This document shows positions 16,912 through 25,722 of a stretch of 64,000 nucleotides of DNA, one piece after another; the stretch's first letter is position 1; each line of letters starts with the position of its first letter. The notes under the pieces are model-generated. The model worked only from the letters and a program-made list of their open reading frames with translations, searched no databases and was not told the origin of the DNA. The stretch lies in assembly GCA_016183655.1 (NCBI GenBank), contig JACPEH010000002.1:109366-173365 (forward strand), in the 5' to 3' direction. A program made the translations under genes and the position numbers. The stretch comes from Rhodocyclales bacterium (GTDB lineage Bacteria; Pseudomonadota; Gammaproteobacteria; Burkholderiales; Rhodocyclaceae).

Positions 16912-17283
16912 ATGGCGACGAACAGGCCGGGGGCGAAAAACGAAGGGGCGGGCGAGCACGCGGTCGATGCCGCGTTTGCCGAGGTGATGGCCGCTGAACA
17001 GGCGGCGGAAGCGGCGGTGGCCGCCTGTCGCGAACAGGCGGAACGACGTCTCGCGGAGGCACGGGCCGAGGTCGGCGCGCTGGCCGAGCGTTCAGTTCAA
17101 AGATACCGGGAGTGGTGTGCGCGGCAGGCAGCCGGGCAGGCGCGCGCCTTGGCCGCGCTCGCGGCGGAGACGCGCGCCGCCGCGCAGCCGGTGGCGCTCG
17201 ACGACGAAGCGCGGCAGCGGCTGGAGCAAGCCGTCGAGCGATTGGCCGACGAACTCTGCGGCCGGGCCGGCGAGCCGGGCTAG
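16912..17283 (+). CDS. V/A-type ATP synthase peripheral-stalk subunit (G/H-like)
   Basis: A 123-residue protein starting at ATG 16912 after GGGAGGGGG. The body is one long charged helix rich in Ala, Glu, Gln and Arg (AEVMAAEQAAEAAVAACREQAERRLAEARAEVGALAERS) that is likely to form a coiled coil. This is what is expected for the stalk subunit that pairs with subunit E, and its place as first gene matches the order seen in Enterococcus (ntpF first). Sequence identity alone would not settle it. The assignment rests on size, coiled-coil character and operon position. Confidence 0.75.
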   Translation: MATNRPGAKNEGAGEHAVDAAFAEVMAAEQAAEAAVAACREQAERRLAEARAEVGALAERSVQRYREWCARQAAGQARALAALAAETRAAAQPVALDDEARQRLEQAVERLADELCGRAGEPG

Positions 17284-17302
17284 GGCGCAGAAAGGAGGCC
17301 GC

Positions 17303-18007
17303 GTGGAATACGCTCAGGCACGCATGCAGGCCCGCCACGGTGCCCGCCCCGACGAGGCGGTGTGGCAGCGTCTCGGCGGCCAGGCCGGCTTCGACGCCTA
17401 TCTCGCCGCCGCCCGCGCAACGTCGCTGGCGGGCTGGCTGGCCGGCATCGGCGAGCGGGCGGGGCCGCATGAGATCGAGCTGGCGCTGCGCCTGCGCTGG
17501 CGCGAGGCGGTGCATGAAGTGGCGCGCTGGATGCCCGCCGAATGGGCCGGGGCAGTGCGCTGGACGGCGCTGCTGATCGACCTCCCGGCGCGCGCCTGGC
17601 TGGCCGGCGGCGGCACGGCGCCGGCCTGGGTGGAGAAGGACCCGGCGCTGGCCGCCTGCCTGGCCGAGCGCGCGCGCCTGTCGCCGGCGACGCTGGAAAC
17701 CTGGCTGGCCGCGTGGCGCCGGCGCTGGCCGGCCGCGGATGGAGACGAGGCTGCGGACGAGGATGCCCGCCTGCTGGCCGGCTTCGCCGCCGGCGTCGAC
17801 GCGCATATGCGGCGTTTCGCGGAGCTGCCGGCGGCGGCCGCCGCCGAGTCGCGGCGCGCGCTGGCCCGCGACGCGGTGCGCTGGTTCCGCCGTGGTGCGC
17901 AGTCGCCGGCGGCCGCCTTCGCCTACCTGCTGCTGCTGGCGCTCGATCTCGAACGCCTGCGCGCCGAACTGGTGACGCGGGCCGTGCGCCGGGGAGACGG
18001 ATCATGA
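17303..18007 (+). CDS. ntpC: V/A-type ATP synthase subunit C (d-like central socket subunit)
   Basis: A 234-residue protein starting at GTG 17303 with AAAGGAGG just ahead. It is helical, with repeated motifs such as GGQAGFDAYLAAARATSLAGWLAGI and HEIELALRLRWREAVHEVARWMP, which fit the pear-shaped subunit C/d that links the central stalk to the rotor ring. It is shorter and more divergent than the archaeal forms (about 320 residues). The stop overlaps the start of subunit I by 4 bases. The call depends on operon position plus helical content. Confidence 0.7.
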   Translation: MEYAQARMQARHGARPDEAVWQRLGGQAGFDAYLAAARATSLAGWLAGIGERAGPHEIELALRLRWREAVHEVARWMPAEWAGAVRWTALLIDLPARAWLAGGGTAPAWVEKDPALAACLAERARLSPATLETWLAAWRRRWPAADGDEAADEDARLLAGFAAGVDAHMRRFAELPAAAAAESRRALARDAVRWFRRGAQSPAAAFAYLLLLALDLERLRAELVTRAVRRGDGS

Positions 18008-19863
18008 TGCGGCCGGAAAGCGCGAGCTGGTTCGAGATCCTGGCCGCCCGCGAGGATGCGCTGGGCATTGCCGAGGCGCTGGCGGTCGCTGGCTGCGCCG
18101 AATTCGAGGCCTGCGTCGCCGGCGCCGAAGCCGGCGGCGCGGCGGCGGGCGCCGAAGCCGAACGGCGGCGCCTGCGCGAGCGTTTCCGCGACCTCGAACG
18201 GCGCTATCGCGAATGGTGGCCGGAGTGGACACCGGCGCGGCCAGACCACGCGCCGACGGTGCCGCAGGCTTCCCCGAGCGAGGCGCTGGCGGCGGCACTC
18301 GGCTGCATCGAGCGCTGGGCCGCCGCCGCGGCGCCGGAGATCGCCGCGCTGGTCGCCGCCGAAGCCGAGCTGGCCGACCTGGCGCAATGGCAGGCGATCC
18401 TGGCGGCGCCGGAAATCGGCGCCGGCGAACGGGCCGCGCTCGCCGCCGGCGATCGCGGCCGTCGCCTGCAGCCGGCGCTGTTCGCCGCTGCCCCGGCGGC
18501 GTGGCCGACCGCACCCGAAGGCGTCCTCGTCCGACCGTTTACCGGCGAGGGGCGGGGATTTCTCTTTGCGCTCGGCGAAGCGCCGGCGATGGCGCAGCTC
18601 GCCGAGCAGGTCGCGACCGTCGGTGGCCGGCAGCTGGCCGCGCCGTCCTGGATCGGCGACAAGGACGCGGCGCGTCGTCTCGTGGCGCGCGCCGACGCTG
18701 GCCGCAACGCGGCCGCCGCCGCCCGCCGCCGCCTGGCGGAGCTGGCCGCGGCGCACGGCTTGCCGGCGGCGGTGGCGGCGGCAAGCTGCTGCTGCTGGGG
18801 GCTCGACAACCTCGGCACGGTCGAGGAACACCGTGTGCTTTGCCGCGTCACCGGCTGGACCGGCGACCCGGGCAAGATCCGCGCGACGCTCGCCGCGGCC
18901 GGCATCCGCGCGCTGGTCCGCTTCCCGCCGCCGCCGGCCGCGCTGCAGCCGCCCTTGCTGCTGCACAATCCGTGGTGGGCGAGCCCCTACGAGGCCTTCT
19001 GCCGCCTGCTCGGCATGCCGGCCGGCAACGCCGCCGATCCGAGCGCGCTGGTGGCGCTGATCTTCCCGCTGCTCTTCGGCTACATGTTCGGCGACCTCGG
19101 CCAGGGCCTGCTCGTCTGCGCCGCCGGCATTATTCTCGGCGGGCGCTGGCCGCTGGCCCGGCTGTTCATCCCGGCCGGTCTGTCGGCCGCCTGCTTCGGG
19201 CTGCTGTTCGGCAGCGTCTTCAGCTTGCACGGCGTGATCCCGGCGCTGTGGACCGAACCGCTGGCCGAGCCGCTGCCGGTGCTGCTGCTGCCGCTCGCCG
19301 GCGGCGCGCTGCTGCTCCTCCTCAGCCTCGCGCTGGCCGGCGTCGAGGCGCACTGGCGCGGCGAGCTGGCCGCCTTCCTGCGCCACGAGGGCGGTTCCGT
19401 CGCGCTCTACCTCGGGCTGCCCGCTGCCGCCGTCGTGCCGTCCGCCGCCGTCGTGCCGGTGCTGGGGGCGGCGCTGTTTGTGCTGCTGCTGTCGGCGGCG
19501 AGCGACGGCGGCGGGGCGGCCGGCCGCCTTGCGGCGCTTGCCGAAAGCCTCGAAAAGACCCTGCAGCTCGCGATCAACACCATCTCCTTCGTTCGCGTCG
19601 GCGCCTTCGCCATCGCCCACGCCGGGCTCTCGGCCGCGCTCATGATGCTGGCCGACGCCGCCGGCGAAGGCCTGGCGTCGGTCGTCGTCACCGTCGTCGG
19701 CAACCTGTTCATCGTCGCGCTGGAGGTCCTCGTCGTGTCGATCCAGACCACGCGCCTCGTGCTCTTCGAATTCTTCACCCGCTTCTTCGTCGGCAGCGGC
19801 CGCGCGTTCCGGCCGCTGGCGCCGCCAGTTACGCATCTCCGGGAGGTTCGCCATGAAAGCTGA
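18004..19863 (+). CDS. ntpI: V/A-type ATP synthase subunit I (membrane a-subunit)
   Basis: A 619-residue protein. The N-terminal 310 residues are cytoplasmic and coiled (ERRRLRERFRDLERRYREWWPEW). The C-terminal half has about seven membrane helices, starting at LVALIFPLLFGYMFGDLGQGLLVCAAG, a signature of this family. The ion-path arginine motif is seen in FVRVGAFAIAHAGLSAALM and again in the last helix at IQTTRLVLFEFF. The start ATG 18004 overlaps subunit C by 4 bases and the stop overlaps subunit K by 11. It forms the half-channels against the c ring. Confidence 0.93.
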   Translation: MMRPESASWFEILAAREDALGIAEALAVAGCAEFEACVAGAEAGGAAAGAEAERRRLRERFRDLERRYREWWPEWTPARPDHAPTVPQASPSEALAAALGCIERWAAAAAPEIAALVAAEAELADLAQWQAILAAPEIGAGERAALAAGDRGRRLQPALFAAAPAAWPTAPEGVLVRPFTGEGRGFLFALGEAPAMAQLAEQVATVGGRQLAAPSWIGDKDAARRLVARADAGRNAAAAARRRLAELAAAHGLPAAVAAASCCCWGLDNLGTVEEHRVLCRVTGWTGDPGKIRATLAAAGIRALVRFPPPPAALQPPLLLHNPWWASPYEAFCRLLGMPAGNAADPSALVALIFPLLFGYMFGDLGQGLLVCAAGIILGGRWPLARLFIPAGLSAACFGLLFGSVFSLHGVIPALWTEPLAEPLPVLLLPLAGGALLLLLSLALAGVEAHWRGELAAFLRHEGGSVALYLGLPAAAVVPSAAVVPVLGAALFVLLLSAASDGGGAAGRLAALAESLEKTLQLAINTISFVRVGAFAIAHAGLSAALMMLADAAGEGLASVVVTVVGNLFIVALEVLVVSIQTTRLVLFEFFTRFFVGSGRAFRPLAPPVTHLREVRHES

Positions 19864-20230
19864 AAACAAGCCGTCACTGCTGATCGGCGCACTCGCCGCG
19901 CTCGCCGTGCTCACCGCGCTGGTCGGCGTCGCCGCCACGCTGCTGCTGTTCCCCGGCGCGCTCGCCGCGTCGACCGCGGCCACTGCCGCCGCGGCCGCGC
20001 CCCCGGCCGCTGAGGCCGTGTCGTGGGGCCTCGTCGGCGCCGCGCTGGCCACCGGCCTGTCGGCGCTCGGCGCCGGCATCGCCGTCGGCAAGCTGGGCGC
20101 GGCGGCGGTCGGGGCGCTGGCCGAGAAGCCGGAACTGTTCGGCCGCCTGCTCATCTTCGTCGGCCTCGCCGAGGGGATCGCCATCTACGGCCTGATCGTC
20201 TCCATCCTCATCCTCAACCGCCTCGTATGA
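19853..20230 (+). CDS. ntpK: V/A-type ATP synthase subunit K (c-ring proteolipid)
   Basis: A 125-residue proteolipid. It has an N-terminal hydrophobic leader (LLIGALAALAVLTALVGVAATLLLF), an Ala/Pro-rich linker, then a single two-helix hairpin: WGLVGAALATGLSALGAGIAVGKLG and LLIFVGLAEGIAIYGLIVSILIL. The ion-binding carboxylate is the Glu of GLAEGIAIYG. The partner helix lacks the Gln seen in Na+-binding rings, so protons seem the more likely ion (inference). It has one hairpin rather than the double hairpin of Enterococcus NtpK. Confidence 0.9.
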   Translation: MKAENKPSLLIGALAALAVLTALVGVAATLLLFPGALAASTAATAAAAAPPAAEAVSWGLVGAALATGLSALGAGIAVGKLGAAAVGALAEKPELFGRLLIFVGLAEGIAIYGLIVSILILNRLV

Positions 20231-20523
20231 AACCGGTGCTCTACCTCGGCGACGAAGTGTCGGCGGCCGGCTTCCGGCTGGCCGGGGTGAGCGTGCGCAT
20301 CGTCGCCGCCGGCAGCGAGGCCGCGGCGTTCGCCGCGGCGCGCGGCGAGGCGGCGCTGCTGCTGCTCGGCGCCGCGTGCGCCGCGCGGCTGCCGCCGGCC
20401 GTGCTGCAGGCGGCGCTGCACGACGGGCAACCGCCGCTGCTGGTCGTTCCCGAGCGGCCGGGCGATCTGCCGCCGGGCGATCCGGCGGCGGACGTGCGGC
20501 GCCTGCTGGGGCTGCTGTCATGA
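20227..20523 (+). CDS. V/A-type ATP synthase subunit F
   Basis: A 98-residue protein starting at ATG 20227, overlapping the subunit K stop by 4 bases. It opens MKPVLYLGDEVSAAGFRLAGV, the Rossmann-like strand and GF-L-GV pattern of V-type subunit F (called NtpG in Enterococcus), and includes the LLLLGAACAARLP strand. It docks onto subunit D in the central rotor stalk. The stop overlaps subunit E by 4 bases. Confidence 0.85.
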   Translation: MKPVLYLGDEVSAAGFRLAGVSVRIVAAGSEAAAFAAARGEAALLLLGAACAARLPPAVLQAALHDGQPPLLVVPERPGDLPPGDPAADVRRLLGLLS

Positions 20524-21149
20524 ACGCCGATGCTAACGATGCCGCCACCGCGCTGGCGCTGACGCGGCTGCTGGCCGCCATCGCCGCCGACCGCGATGCG
20601 CGTTGCCGCGCCATCCTCGATCCCGCCGACGCGGAGTCCCGCGCCTTGCTGGCGAGCGCGCTCGCCGCGACCCGCCGCCGCTTGCGCCAGGCGCTGGCCG
20701 GCGAGCGCGAGCGGCTGCGTGCGGAACGCGCAGCGGCATGCGCCCGGCGCGATGCCGCGCGGCGCGAGCGCGGGCAGCGGCTGGCGCAGCTCGCCGTCGA
20801 GGCCGGGCTGGCCCGCCTGGTGCCGGCGTTGCAGCGGCGCTGGGCCGACGCGGCGACGCGCCGGCGCTGGGTGGACGAGGTCTTCCGTCTGGCCCGCGAA
20901 CGCTTGCCGCCGGCCGGCTGGTGCGTGCGCCACCCGGCGGATCTGCCGGCGGCGGAAGCGCAGTCGTGGCAGCGGGAACTGACGGCGGCGGGCATCGCCG
21001 GCGTGTGCTGCGAGGCGGCGGCCGGGATTGAAGCCGGCGTCGAGATCCGGGTCGGCAATGCCTGCCTCGATGCCACGGCGGCCGGGCTCGCCGCCGACCG
21101 GGCGACGGTCGCCGGCCGGCTGCTGCAGCTGTGGGGGGGGCCGGCGTGA
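20520..21149 (+). CDS. ntpE: V/A-type ATP synthase subunit E (peripheral stalk)
   Basis: A 209-residue protein starting at ATG 20520. The first 90 residues are a long Arg/Ala/Glu helix (LRQALAGERERLRAERAAACARRDAARRERG) for pairing with the stalk subunit. The remaining globular part ends with GVEIRVGNACLDATAAGLAADRATVAGRLLQLW, the strand-helix end typical of subunit E. It overlaps the preceding and following genes by 4 bases each, showing coupled translation. Confidence 0.82.
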   Translation: MNADANDAATALALTRLLAAIAADRDARCRAILDPADAESRALLASALAATRRRLRQALAGERERLRAERAAACARRDAARRERGQRLAQLAVEAGLARLVPALQRRWADAATRRRWVDEVFRLARERLPPAGWCVRHPADLPAAEAQSWQRELTAAGIAGVCCEAAAGIEAGVEIRVGNACLDATAAGLAADRATVAGRLLQLWGGPA

Positions 21150-22969
21150 GCCGCGCGACGATCACCTCGATCAGCGGCCCGGTGCTGCATGCCCGCTGCG
21201 CCGGGGCGTTCGCCGTCGGCGAGGCGCTTTTCGTCGGCGCCGCCGGCCTGCTCGGCGAGGTGGTCCGGCTCCACGACGACTTCCTGGTGGCGCAGGTGTA
21301 CGAGGACACCACCGGGCTGAAACCGGGCGACGGCGTCGACGGCAGCGGCGCGCCGCTCTCGGTGCGCCTCGGTCCGGCCCTGCTCGGCGGCATCTTCGAC
21401 GGCCTGCTGCGGCCGCTCGGAGGTGACGACTCCGGGGCCGACGCCGGGCTGGCGTCGCCGTTCATCGCGCCCGGCCAGCGGGCGGCGCCGGCGCGGCGCT
21501 TTGCCTTCACGCCGGCGGTTGCGGCCGGGCAGCGGCTGGCCGGCGGCGCCGCTTTCGGCTTCGTCGCCGCGGCCCGCCGGCTGTGCTGCCTGGTGCCGCC
21601 CGGCCTCGCCGGCGAGGTGGTCGACATCGCCGCCGCCGGCGACTACCCGGACGACGCGCCGCTGTGCCGCCTGCGCGACGCCGGCGGCACCGTGCACGCG
21701 CTGGCGATGGGCCAGCAGTGGCCGGTGCGGCAGCCGCGCCCGGTGGCCCGCCGGCTGCCGACCGACGCGCCGCTGCTGACCGGGCAGCGCGTGCTCGATA
21801 CGCTGTTCCCGGTCGCGCTCGGCGGCAAGGCGGCGATTCCCGGCGGCTTCGGCACCGGCAAGACGGTGCTGCTGGAGGCGCTGGTCAAGGCCTGCAGCGC
21901 CGACATCATCGTCTATCTCGGCTGCGGCGAACGCGGCAACGAAATGGCCGGCGCGCTGGAGGAGATGGCGGCGCTGGTCGATCCGAAGAGCGGGCGGCCG
22001 ATGGCCGAGCGCACGGTGATCGTCGCCAATACCTCGAACATGCCGGTGGCGGCGCGCGAAGCGAGCATCTACTGCGCCGTCACCATCGCCGAGTATTTCC
22101 GCGACCAGGGCCTCGACGTGGCGCTGATGGCCGATTCGACCAGCCGCTGGGCGGAGGCGCTGCGCGAGGTCTCCGGCCGGCTCGGCGAGCTGCCCGGCGA
22201 AGGCGGCTACCCGGCCTACCTCGGCAGCCGGCTGGCCGAGTTCTATGAGCGCGCGGCGAAGGTGGAAACGCTCGCCGGCGAGACCGGCTCGGTGACGCTG
22301 CTCGGCGCGATCAGCCCGCAGGCCGGCGACTTCTCGGAGCCGGTGACGGCGCACACGACGCGCTACGTCAGGAGCTTCTGGGCGCTCGACGCGAAGCGCG
22401 CGCAGGCCCGCTTCTATCCGGCGATCCATCCGCTGCAGTCGTATTCCGAGGACGCGCTCGCCGTCGCCGGCTGGTGGGGCGAGGTGCATGCGGCGCTGCC
22501 GGCGCTCGCGGTGGAGACGACTGAGGCCGCCGGCAACGACTGGGAGCGGCTGCGCCGCCGCGTGCTCAGCCTGCTCGACGAGGAGGCGCGGCTGGAACGG
22601 ATGGCACGCATCGTCGGCAAGGATGCGCTGCAGCCGCGGCAGCGGCTGACGCTGCTGTGCGCGGAAGTGGTCGGCGAAGCCTTCCTGCGCCAGTCGGCCT
22701 TCTCCGAGAACGACCGGGTCTGCGGCCCGCAGCGGCAGGCGCTGATGCTGCGCACGCTGGGCGCCTTCCTCGATCTCGCCGAAGCCGCCGTGGCGCGCGG
22801 CGCGACGCCCGAGGCGATCGCCGCGCTGCCGGTGCTGCGGCGGCTGCAGCGCATGGGCGAGGACATCCGCGAAGGCGATCCGGCGGCTTTCGCGGCGCTG
22901 GCGGCGGCGTTGCAGGCGCAACTTGGCGGCTTGGCCGCAACGGAGGGCGAGCATGCGCCCGCGCCTTAG
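21146..22969 (+). CDS. ntpA: V/A-type ATP synthase catalytic subunit A
   Basis: A 607-residue protein from GTG 21146 (4-base overlap with subunit E). It has the N-terminal barrel (TSISGPVLHARCAG), the non-homologous insertion around residues 110-180, the P-loop GGFGTGKT near 232-240, the GCGERGNEMAGALEEM segment with the catalytic Glu, the DSTSRWAEALREVSGRLGE signature and the C-terminal helical domain. The length matches the family (580-615). It hydrolyses or makes ATP at three sites of the A3B3 head. Confidence 0.96.
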   Translation: MSRATITSISGPVLHARCAGAFAVGEALFVGAAGLLGEVVRLHDDFLVAQVYEDTTGLKPGDGVDGSGAPLSVRLGPALLGGIFDGLLRPLGGDDSGADAGLASPFIAPGQRAAPARRFAFTPAVAAGQRLAGGAAFGFVAAARRLCCLVPPGLAGEVVDIAAAGDYPDDAPLCRLRDAGGTVHALAMGQQWPVRQPRPVARRLPTDAPLLTGQRVLDTLFPVALGGKAAIPGGFGTGKTVLLEALVKACSADIIVYLGCGERGNEMAGALEEMAALVDPKSGRPMAERTVIVANTSNMPVAAREASIYCAVTIAEYFRDQGLDVALMADSTSRWAEALREVSGRLGELPGEGGYPAYLGSRLAEFYERAAKVETLAGETGSVTLLGAISPQAGDFSEPVTAHTTRYVRSFWALDAKRAQARFYPAIHPLQSYSEDALAVAGWWGEVHAALPALAVETTEAAGNDWERLRRRVLSLLDEEARLERMARIVGKDALQPRQRLTLLCAEVVGEAFLRQSAFSENDRVCGPQRQALMLRTLGAFLDLAEAAVARGATPEAIAALPVLRRLQRMGEDIREGDPAAFAALAAALQAQLGGLAATEGEHAPAP

Positions 22970-24338
22970 TCTCCGCCACGCCGCGCAGCGCCTGGAAGGG
23001 CCGCTGCTGTTCCTCCGGCGCAGCGTCGAGGTCGGCTACAACGAGGCGGTCGAGGTCGTCGGCGCCGACGGCGCGGCGCGCCTCGGCCGGGTGTCGGCGG
23101 TCGACGGCGAGGTGATCGTCGTCGAGCTGCTCGAAGCCGGCAGCGGCCTCAACCTCGGTGAGACGGCGGTGCGCTTCCACGGCGAGCCGCTGCACTTCGG
23201 CGTCGGCCCCGGCCTGCTCGGCCGCGTCTTCGACGGCGTCGGCCGCCCGGCCGACGGCGGCGCGCCGCTGCCGGTGGAACGCCGCCTGCGCATCGACGGC
23301 CTGCCGCTGAACCCGGTGGCGCGGGCGACGCCGCGCGACTTCATCGAGACCGGCGTCAGCGCGATCGACCTGATGAACAGCCTGGTGCGCGGGCAGAAGC
23401 TGCCGCTGTTTTCCGGCGGCGGCCTGCCGCACGACCGCATCGCCGTCGCCATCGCCCGCCACGCGCGGCTGCGCGGCGCCGGCACGGAGGACTTCGCGAT
23501 CGTCTTCGCCGGCATCGGCGTGCCGCACGACACCGCCGAGTTCTTCCGCCGCAGCCTGGAGGAGAGCGGTGCGCTGGCGCGCTCGGCGCTGTTCCTCAAC
23601 CTCGCCGGCGACGCCAGTACGCAGCGCCTGCTGACGCCGCGCTTCGCACTCACCGCCGCCGAGTACCTGGCCTTCGTCGAGGGCCGCCACGTGCTGGCCA
23701 TCCTCACCGACATGACCGCCTACTGCGAGGCGCTGCGCGAGGTCGCCGGCGCCCGCGGCGAGGTGCCGGCGCGCAAGGGCTTCCCCGGCTACATGTACTC
23801 CGACCTGGCCAGCCTCTACGAGCGCGCCGGCTGCGTGCGCGGCCGGCCCGGCACGCTGACGCAGCTGCCGATCCTGACCATGCCCTCGGACGACATCGGC
23901 CACCCGGTGCCGGACCTTTCCGGCTACATCACCGAGGGGCAGATCGTGCTCTCGCGCGCGCTCGACCGCGCCGGCGTCTGGCCGCCGATCGACGTGCTGC
24001 CCAGCCTCTCGCGGCTGATGAAGGACGGCACCGGCCGCGGCTATACCGACGCCGACCACCCGGCGCTCGCCAGCCAGCTCTACGCCGCCTATGCGCGCGC
24101 CGGGCAGGCGCGGCTGCTGGCCAGCGTCGTCGGCGAGGACGGCCTGTCGGACGCCGACCGGCGCTACCTCGACTTCGGCCGCCGCTTCGAGCGCGAGCTG
24201 ATCCACCAGGACGCGCCGCGCAGCCTGGAGGACAGCATGCGCTGCGGCTGGCGCCTGCTCGCCGGGCTGCCGCGCAGCGAGCTGACGCGCCTGTCGGACG
24301 CGCAGATCGCCGCGTACCTCGGCGGGGAAGCGTCATGA
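22953..24338 (+). CDS. ntpB: V/A-type ATP synthase regulatory subunit B
   Basis: A 461-residue protein with ATG 22953 inside the end of subunit A and CGGAGGG ahead of it. It carries the family hallmarks RDFIETGVSAIDLMNSLVRGQKLPLFSGGGLPHD (a P-loop-like loop that lacks the Lys-Thr, hence non-catalytic), VFAGIGVPHDTAEFF, LTDMTAYCEALREV and the C-terminal PSLSRLMKDGTGRG. The stop overlaps subunit D by 4 bases. Confidence 0.96.
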   Translation: MRPRLSLRHAAQRLEGPLLFLRRSVEVGYNEAVEVVGADGAARLGRVSAVDGEVIVVELLEAGSGLNLGETAVRFHGEPLHFGVGPGLLGRVFDGVGRPADGGAPLPVERRLRIDGLPLNPVARATPRDFIETGVSAIDLMNSLVRGQKLPLFSGGGLPHDRIAVAIARHARLRGAGTEDFAIVFAGIGVPHDTAEFFRRSLEESGALARSALFLNLAGDASTQRLLTPRFALTAAEYLAFVEGRHVLAILTDMTAYCEALREVAGARGEVPARKGFPGYMYSDLASLYERAGCVRGRPGTLTQLPILTMPSDDIGHPVPDLSGYITEGQIVLSRALDRAGVWPPIDVLPSLSRLMKDGTGRGYTDADHPALASQLYAAYARAGQARLLASVVGEDGLSDADRRYLDFGRRFERELIHQDAPRSLEDSMRCGWRLLAGLPRSELTRLSDAQIAAYLGGEAS

Positions 24339-24940
24339 GCGAAGGCTCGCCGACCCGCAGCCGGCTGATCGCGCTGAAGGAGGAGCGGCGCGCGATGCGG
24401 GAGGGCTACGTCTTCCTCGACGAGAAATGCCTGATCCTCGCCGGCGAGATGCTGCGCGAACTGCAGCGCCACGACGCGCTGGCGCAGCGCTTCACGGCGG
24501 CACAGCGGACCGCGGCGGCCGCGCTCGTCGCGGCGCTGGCGCGGCACGGCCTGGAAGGGCTCGACGTCTATCCTCCGGCCCGCGCGTCCAGCCTGCACCT
24601 CGCCGTGTCGACGTCGGCGCTGATGGGGATGCCGCTGCGCCAGGCCGAGCTTTCTGTCGCGCCGGGCAGCGCGCCGCCGGCGGTCTTCCCGTCGCCCGAG
24701 GCGGCCGCCTGCCGCGTCGCCTTCGCCGAGCTGGCGCAGGCCGCGGCGGCGCTGGCGCCGGTGCTCGGCAACCTCGCCCGCCTGCTGCGCGAATACCGGC
24801 GCACGGTCCGCCGCGCCTCGTCGCTGCACGACGTCGTGCTGCCGGAACTGGAGGCCGAAGTGGCGGCGATCGACGGCCAGCTGGAGGAGCTTGAGCGCGA
24901 TGAGGCGCTGTGGATCCGCGGTGCGCGGCGCGACCGTTGA
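24335..24940 (+). CDS. ntpD: V/A-type ATP synthase subunit D (central rotor shaft)
   Basis: A 201-residue protein with the pattern TRSRLIALKEERRAMREGYVFLDEKCLILAGEMLREL near the N-terminus, matching the long coiled-coil shaft of subunit D, and a second long helix at the C-terminus (YRRTVRRASSLHDVVLPELEAEVAAIDGQLEELERDE). It is the last ATPase gene. The following gene begins 75 bases later with its own ribosome site. Confidence 0.93.
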   Translation: MSEGSPTRSRLIALKEERRAMREGYVFLDEKCLILAGEMLRELQRHDALAQRFTAAQRTAAAALVAALARHGLEGLDVYPPARASSLHLAVSTSALMGMPLRQAELSVAPGSAPPAVFPSPEAAACRVAFAELAQAAAALAPVLGNLARLLREYRRTVRRASSLHDVVLPELEAEVAAIDGQLEELERDEALWIRGARRDR

Positions 24941-25014
24941 GCGCGTGCCGACTGGCATCGGAGCGCGAGCAATGGTAGCCTTCCGCCTCGATTCAGTTTG
25001 CATAGGGGAAGGGA

Positions 25015-25722
25015 ATGGCAACACTTCTGGGGCGCGTGGCCGGGATGCTGCTGCTCGTAGCGGCGCTGACTTCGGGAATGGCGCAGGCCGACTCGCGCAA
25101 TCTGGCGCCCGGGTTTTCGAGCTTGCCCAAGGGCGCCGGGATCGTCGTCATGCAGCCCGACATCGAGCTCTTCTCGCTGTCTGCCGGCGGCGTCCAGGAA
25201 CCGCGGGCGGACTGGACCGACGCAGCGTCGAAACATGTCCAGTCGGCGCTGCTCGGCAAGGCCTCCGGCTTCGGCGTGAAGCTGCGCGAGATATCCGAGA
25301 GCGAGGCTGACGAGCTGGCCGAGATCAACACGCTGCACGCGGCGGTGGCCCGTTCGATCTCGCTGCACCACATGTGGGCAGGCAATTTTGCGCTGCCGAC
25401 CAAGGACGGCAAGCTCGACTGGTCGCTCGGCGATGCCGTGGCGCCGATCCGGGCGAAGACCGGTAGCGATTACGCGCTGTTCATCTGGATGCGCGACAGT
25501 TATGCCAGCGCCGAACGCAAGGTGGCGATGGTGGCGATGGCGCTGCTCGGCGTCGGCATGGTCGGCGGCATGCAGGTCGGCTACGCGTCGCTGGTGGATC
25601 TGCAGAGCGGCCGGGTGTTGTGGTTCAACCAGTTGCTGCGCGGCAACGGCGACCTGCGCGAGGCCGAACCGGCAACGGAGACGGTGACGGCGCTGCTCGG
25701 CAACTTCCCGAAGACGCAATGA
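25015..25722 (+). CDS. Predicted periplasmic protein of unknown function
   Basis: A 235-residue protein with a clear cleavable signal peptide (MATLLGRVAGMLLLVAALTSGMAQA). The mature part has a central hydrophobic segment, VAMVAMALLGVGMVGGMQVGYASLVDL, and strands such as AGIVVMQPDIELFSL and DYALFIWMRDSY. No family is recognised with certainty. The stop overlaps the start of the M48 peptidase gene by 4 bases, and a lipoprotein gene follows, so the three form an envelope operon. AGGGGAAGGG precedes the start. Confidence 0.8.
   Translation: MATLLGRVAGMLLLVAALTSGMAQADSRNLAPGFSSLPKGAGIVVMQPDIELFSLSAGGVQEPRADWTDAASKHVQSALLGKASGFGVKLREISESEADELAEINTLHAAVARSISLHHMWAGNFALPTKDGKLDWSLGDAVAPIRAKTGSDYALFIWMRDSYASAERKVAMVAMALLGVGMVGGMQVGYASLVDLQSGRVLWFNQLLRGNGDLREAEPATETVTALLGNFPKTQ

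Noticed and set aside
17923..24206. Long minus-strand open frames (about 750, 1030 and 550 codons) across the V/A-ATPase genes
   Set aside because: They are antisense shadows of very GC-rich coding sequence. The plus-strand frames carry all the ATPase motifs, and the shadows are low-complexity Arg/Gly/Ala proteins without ribosome sites.
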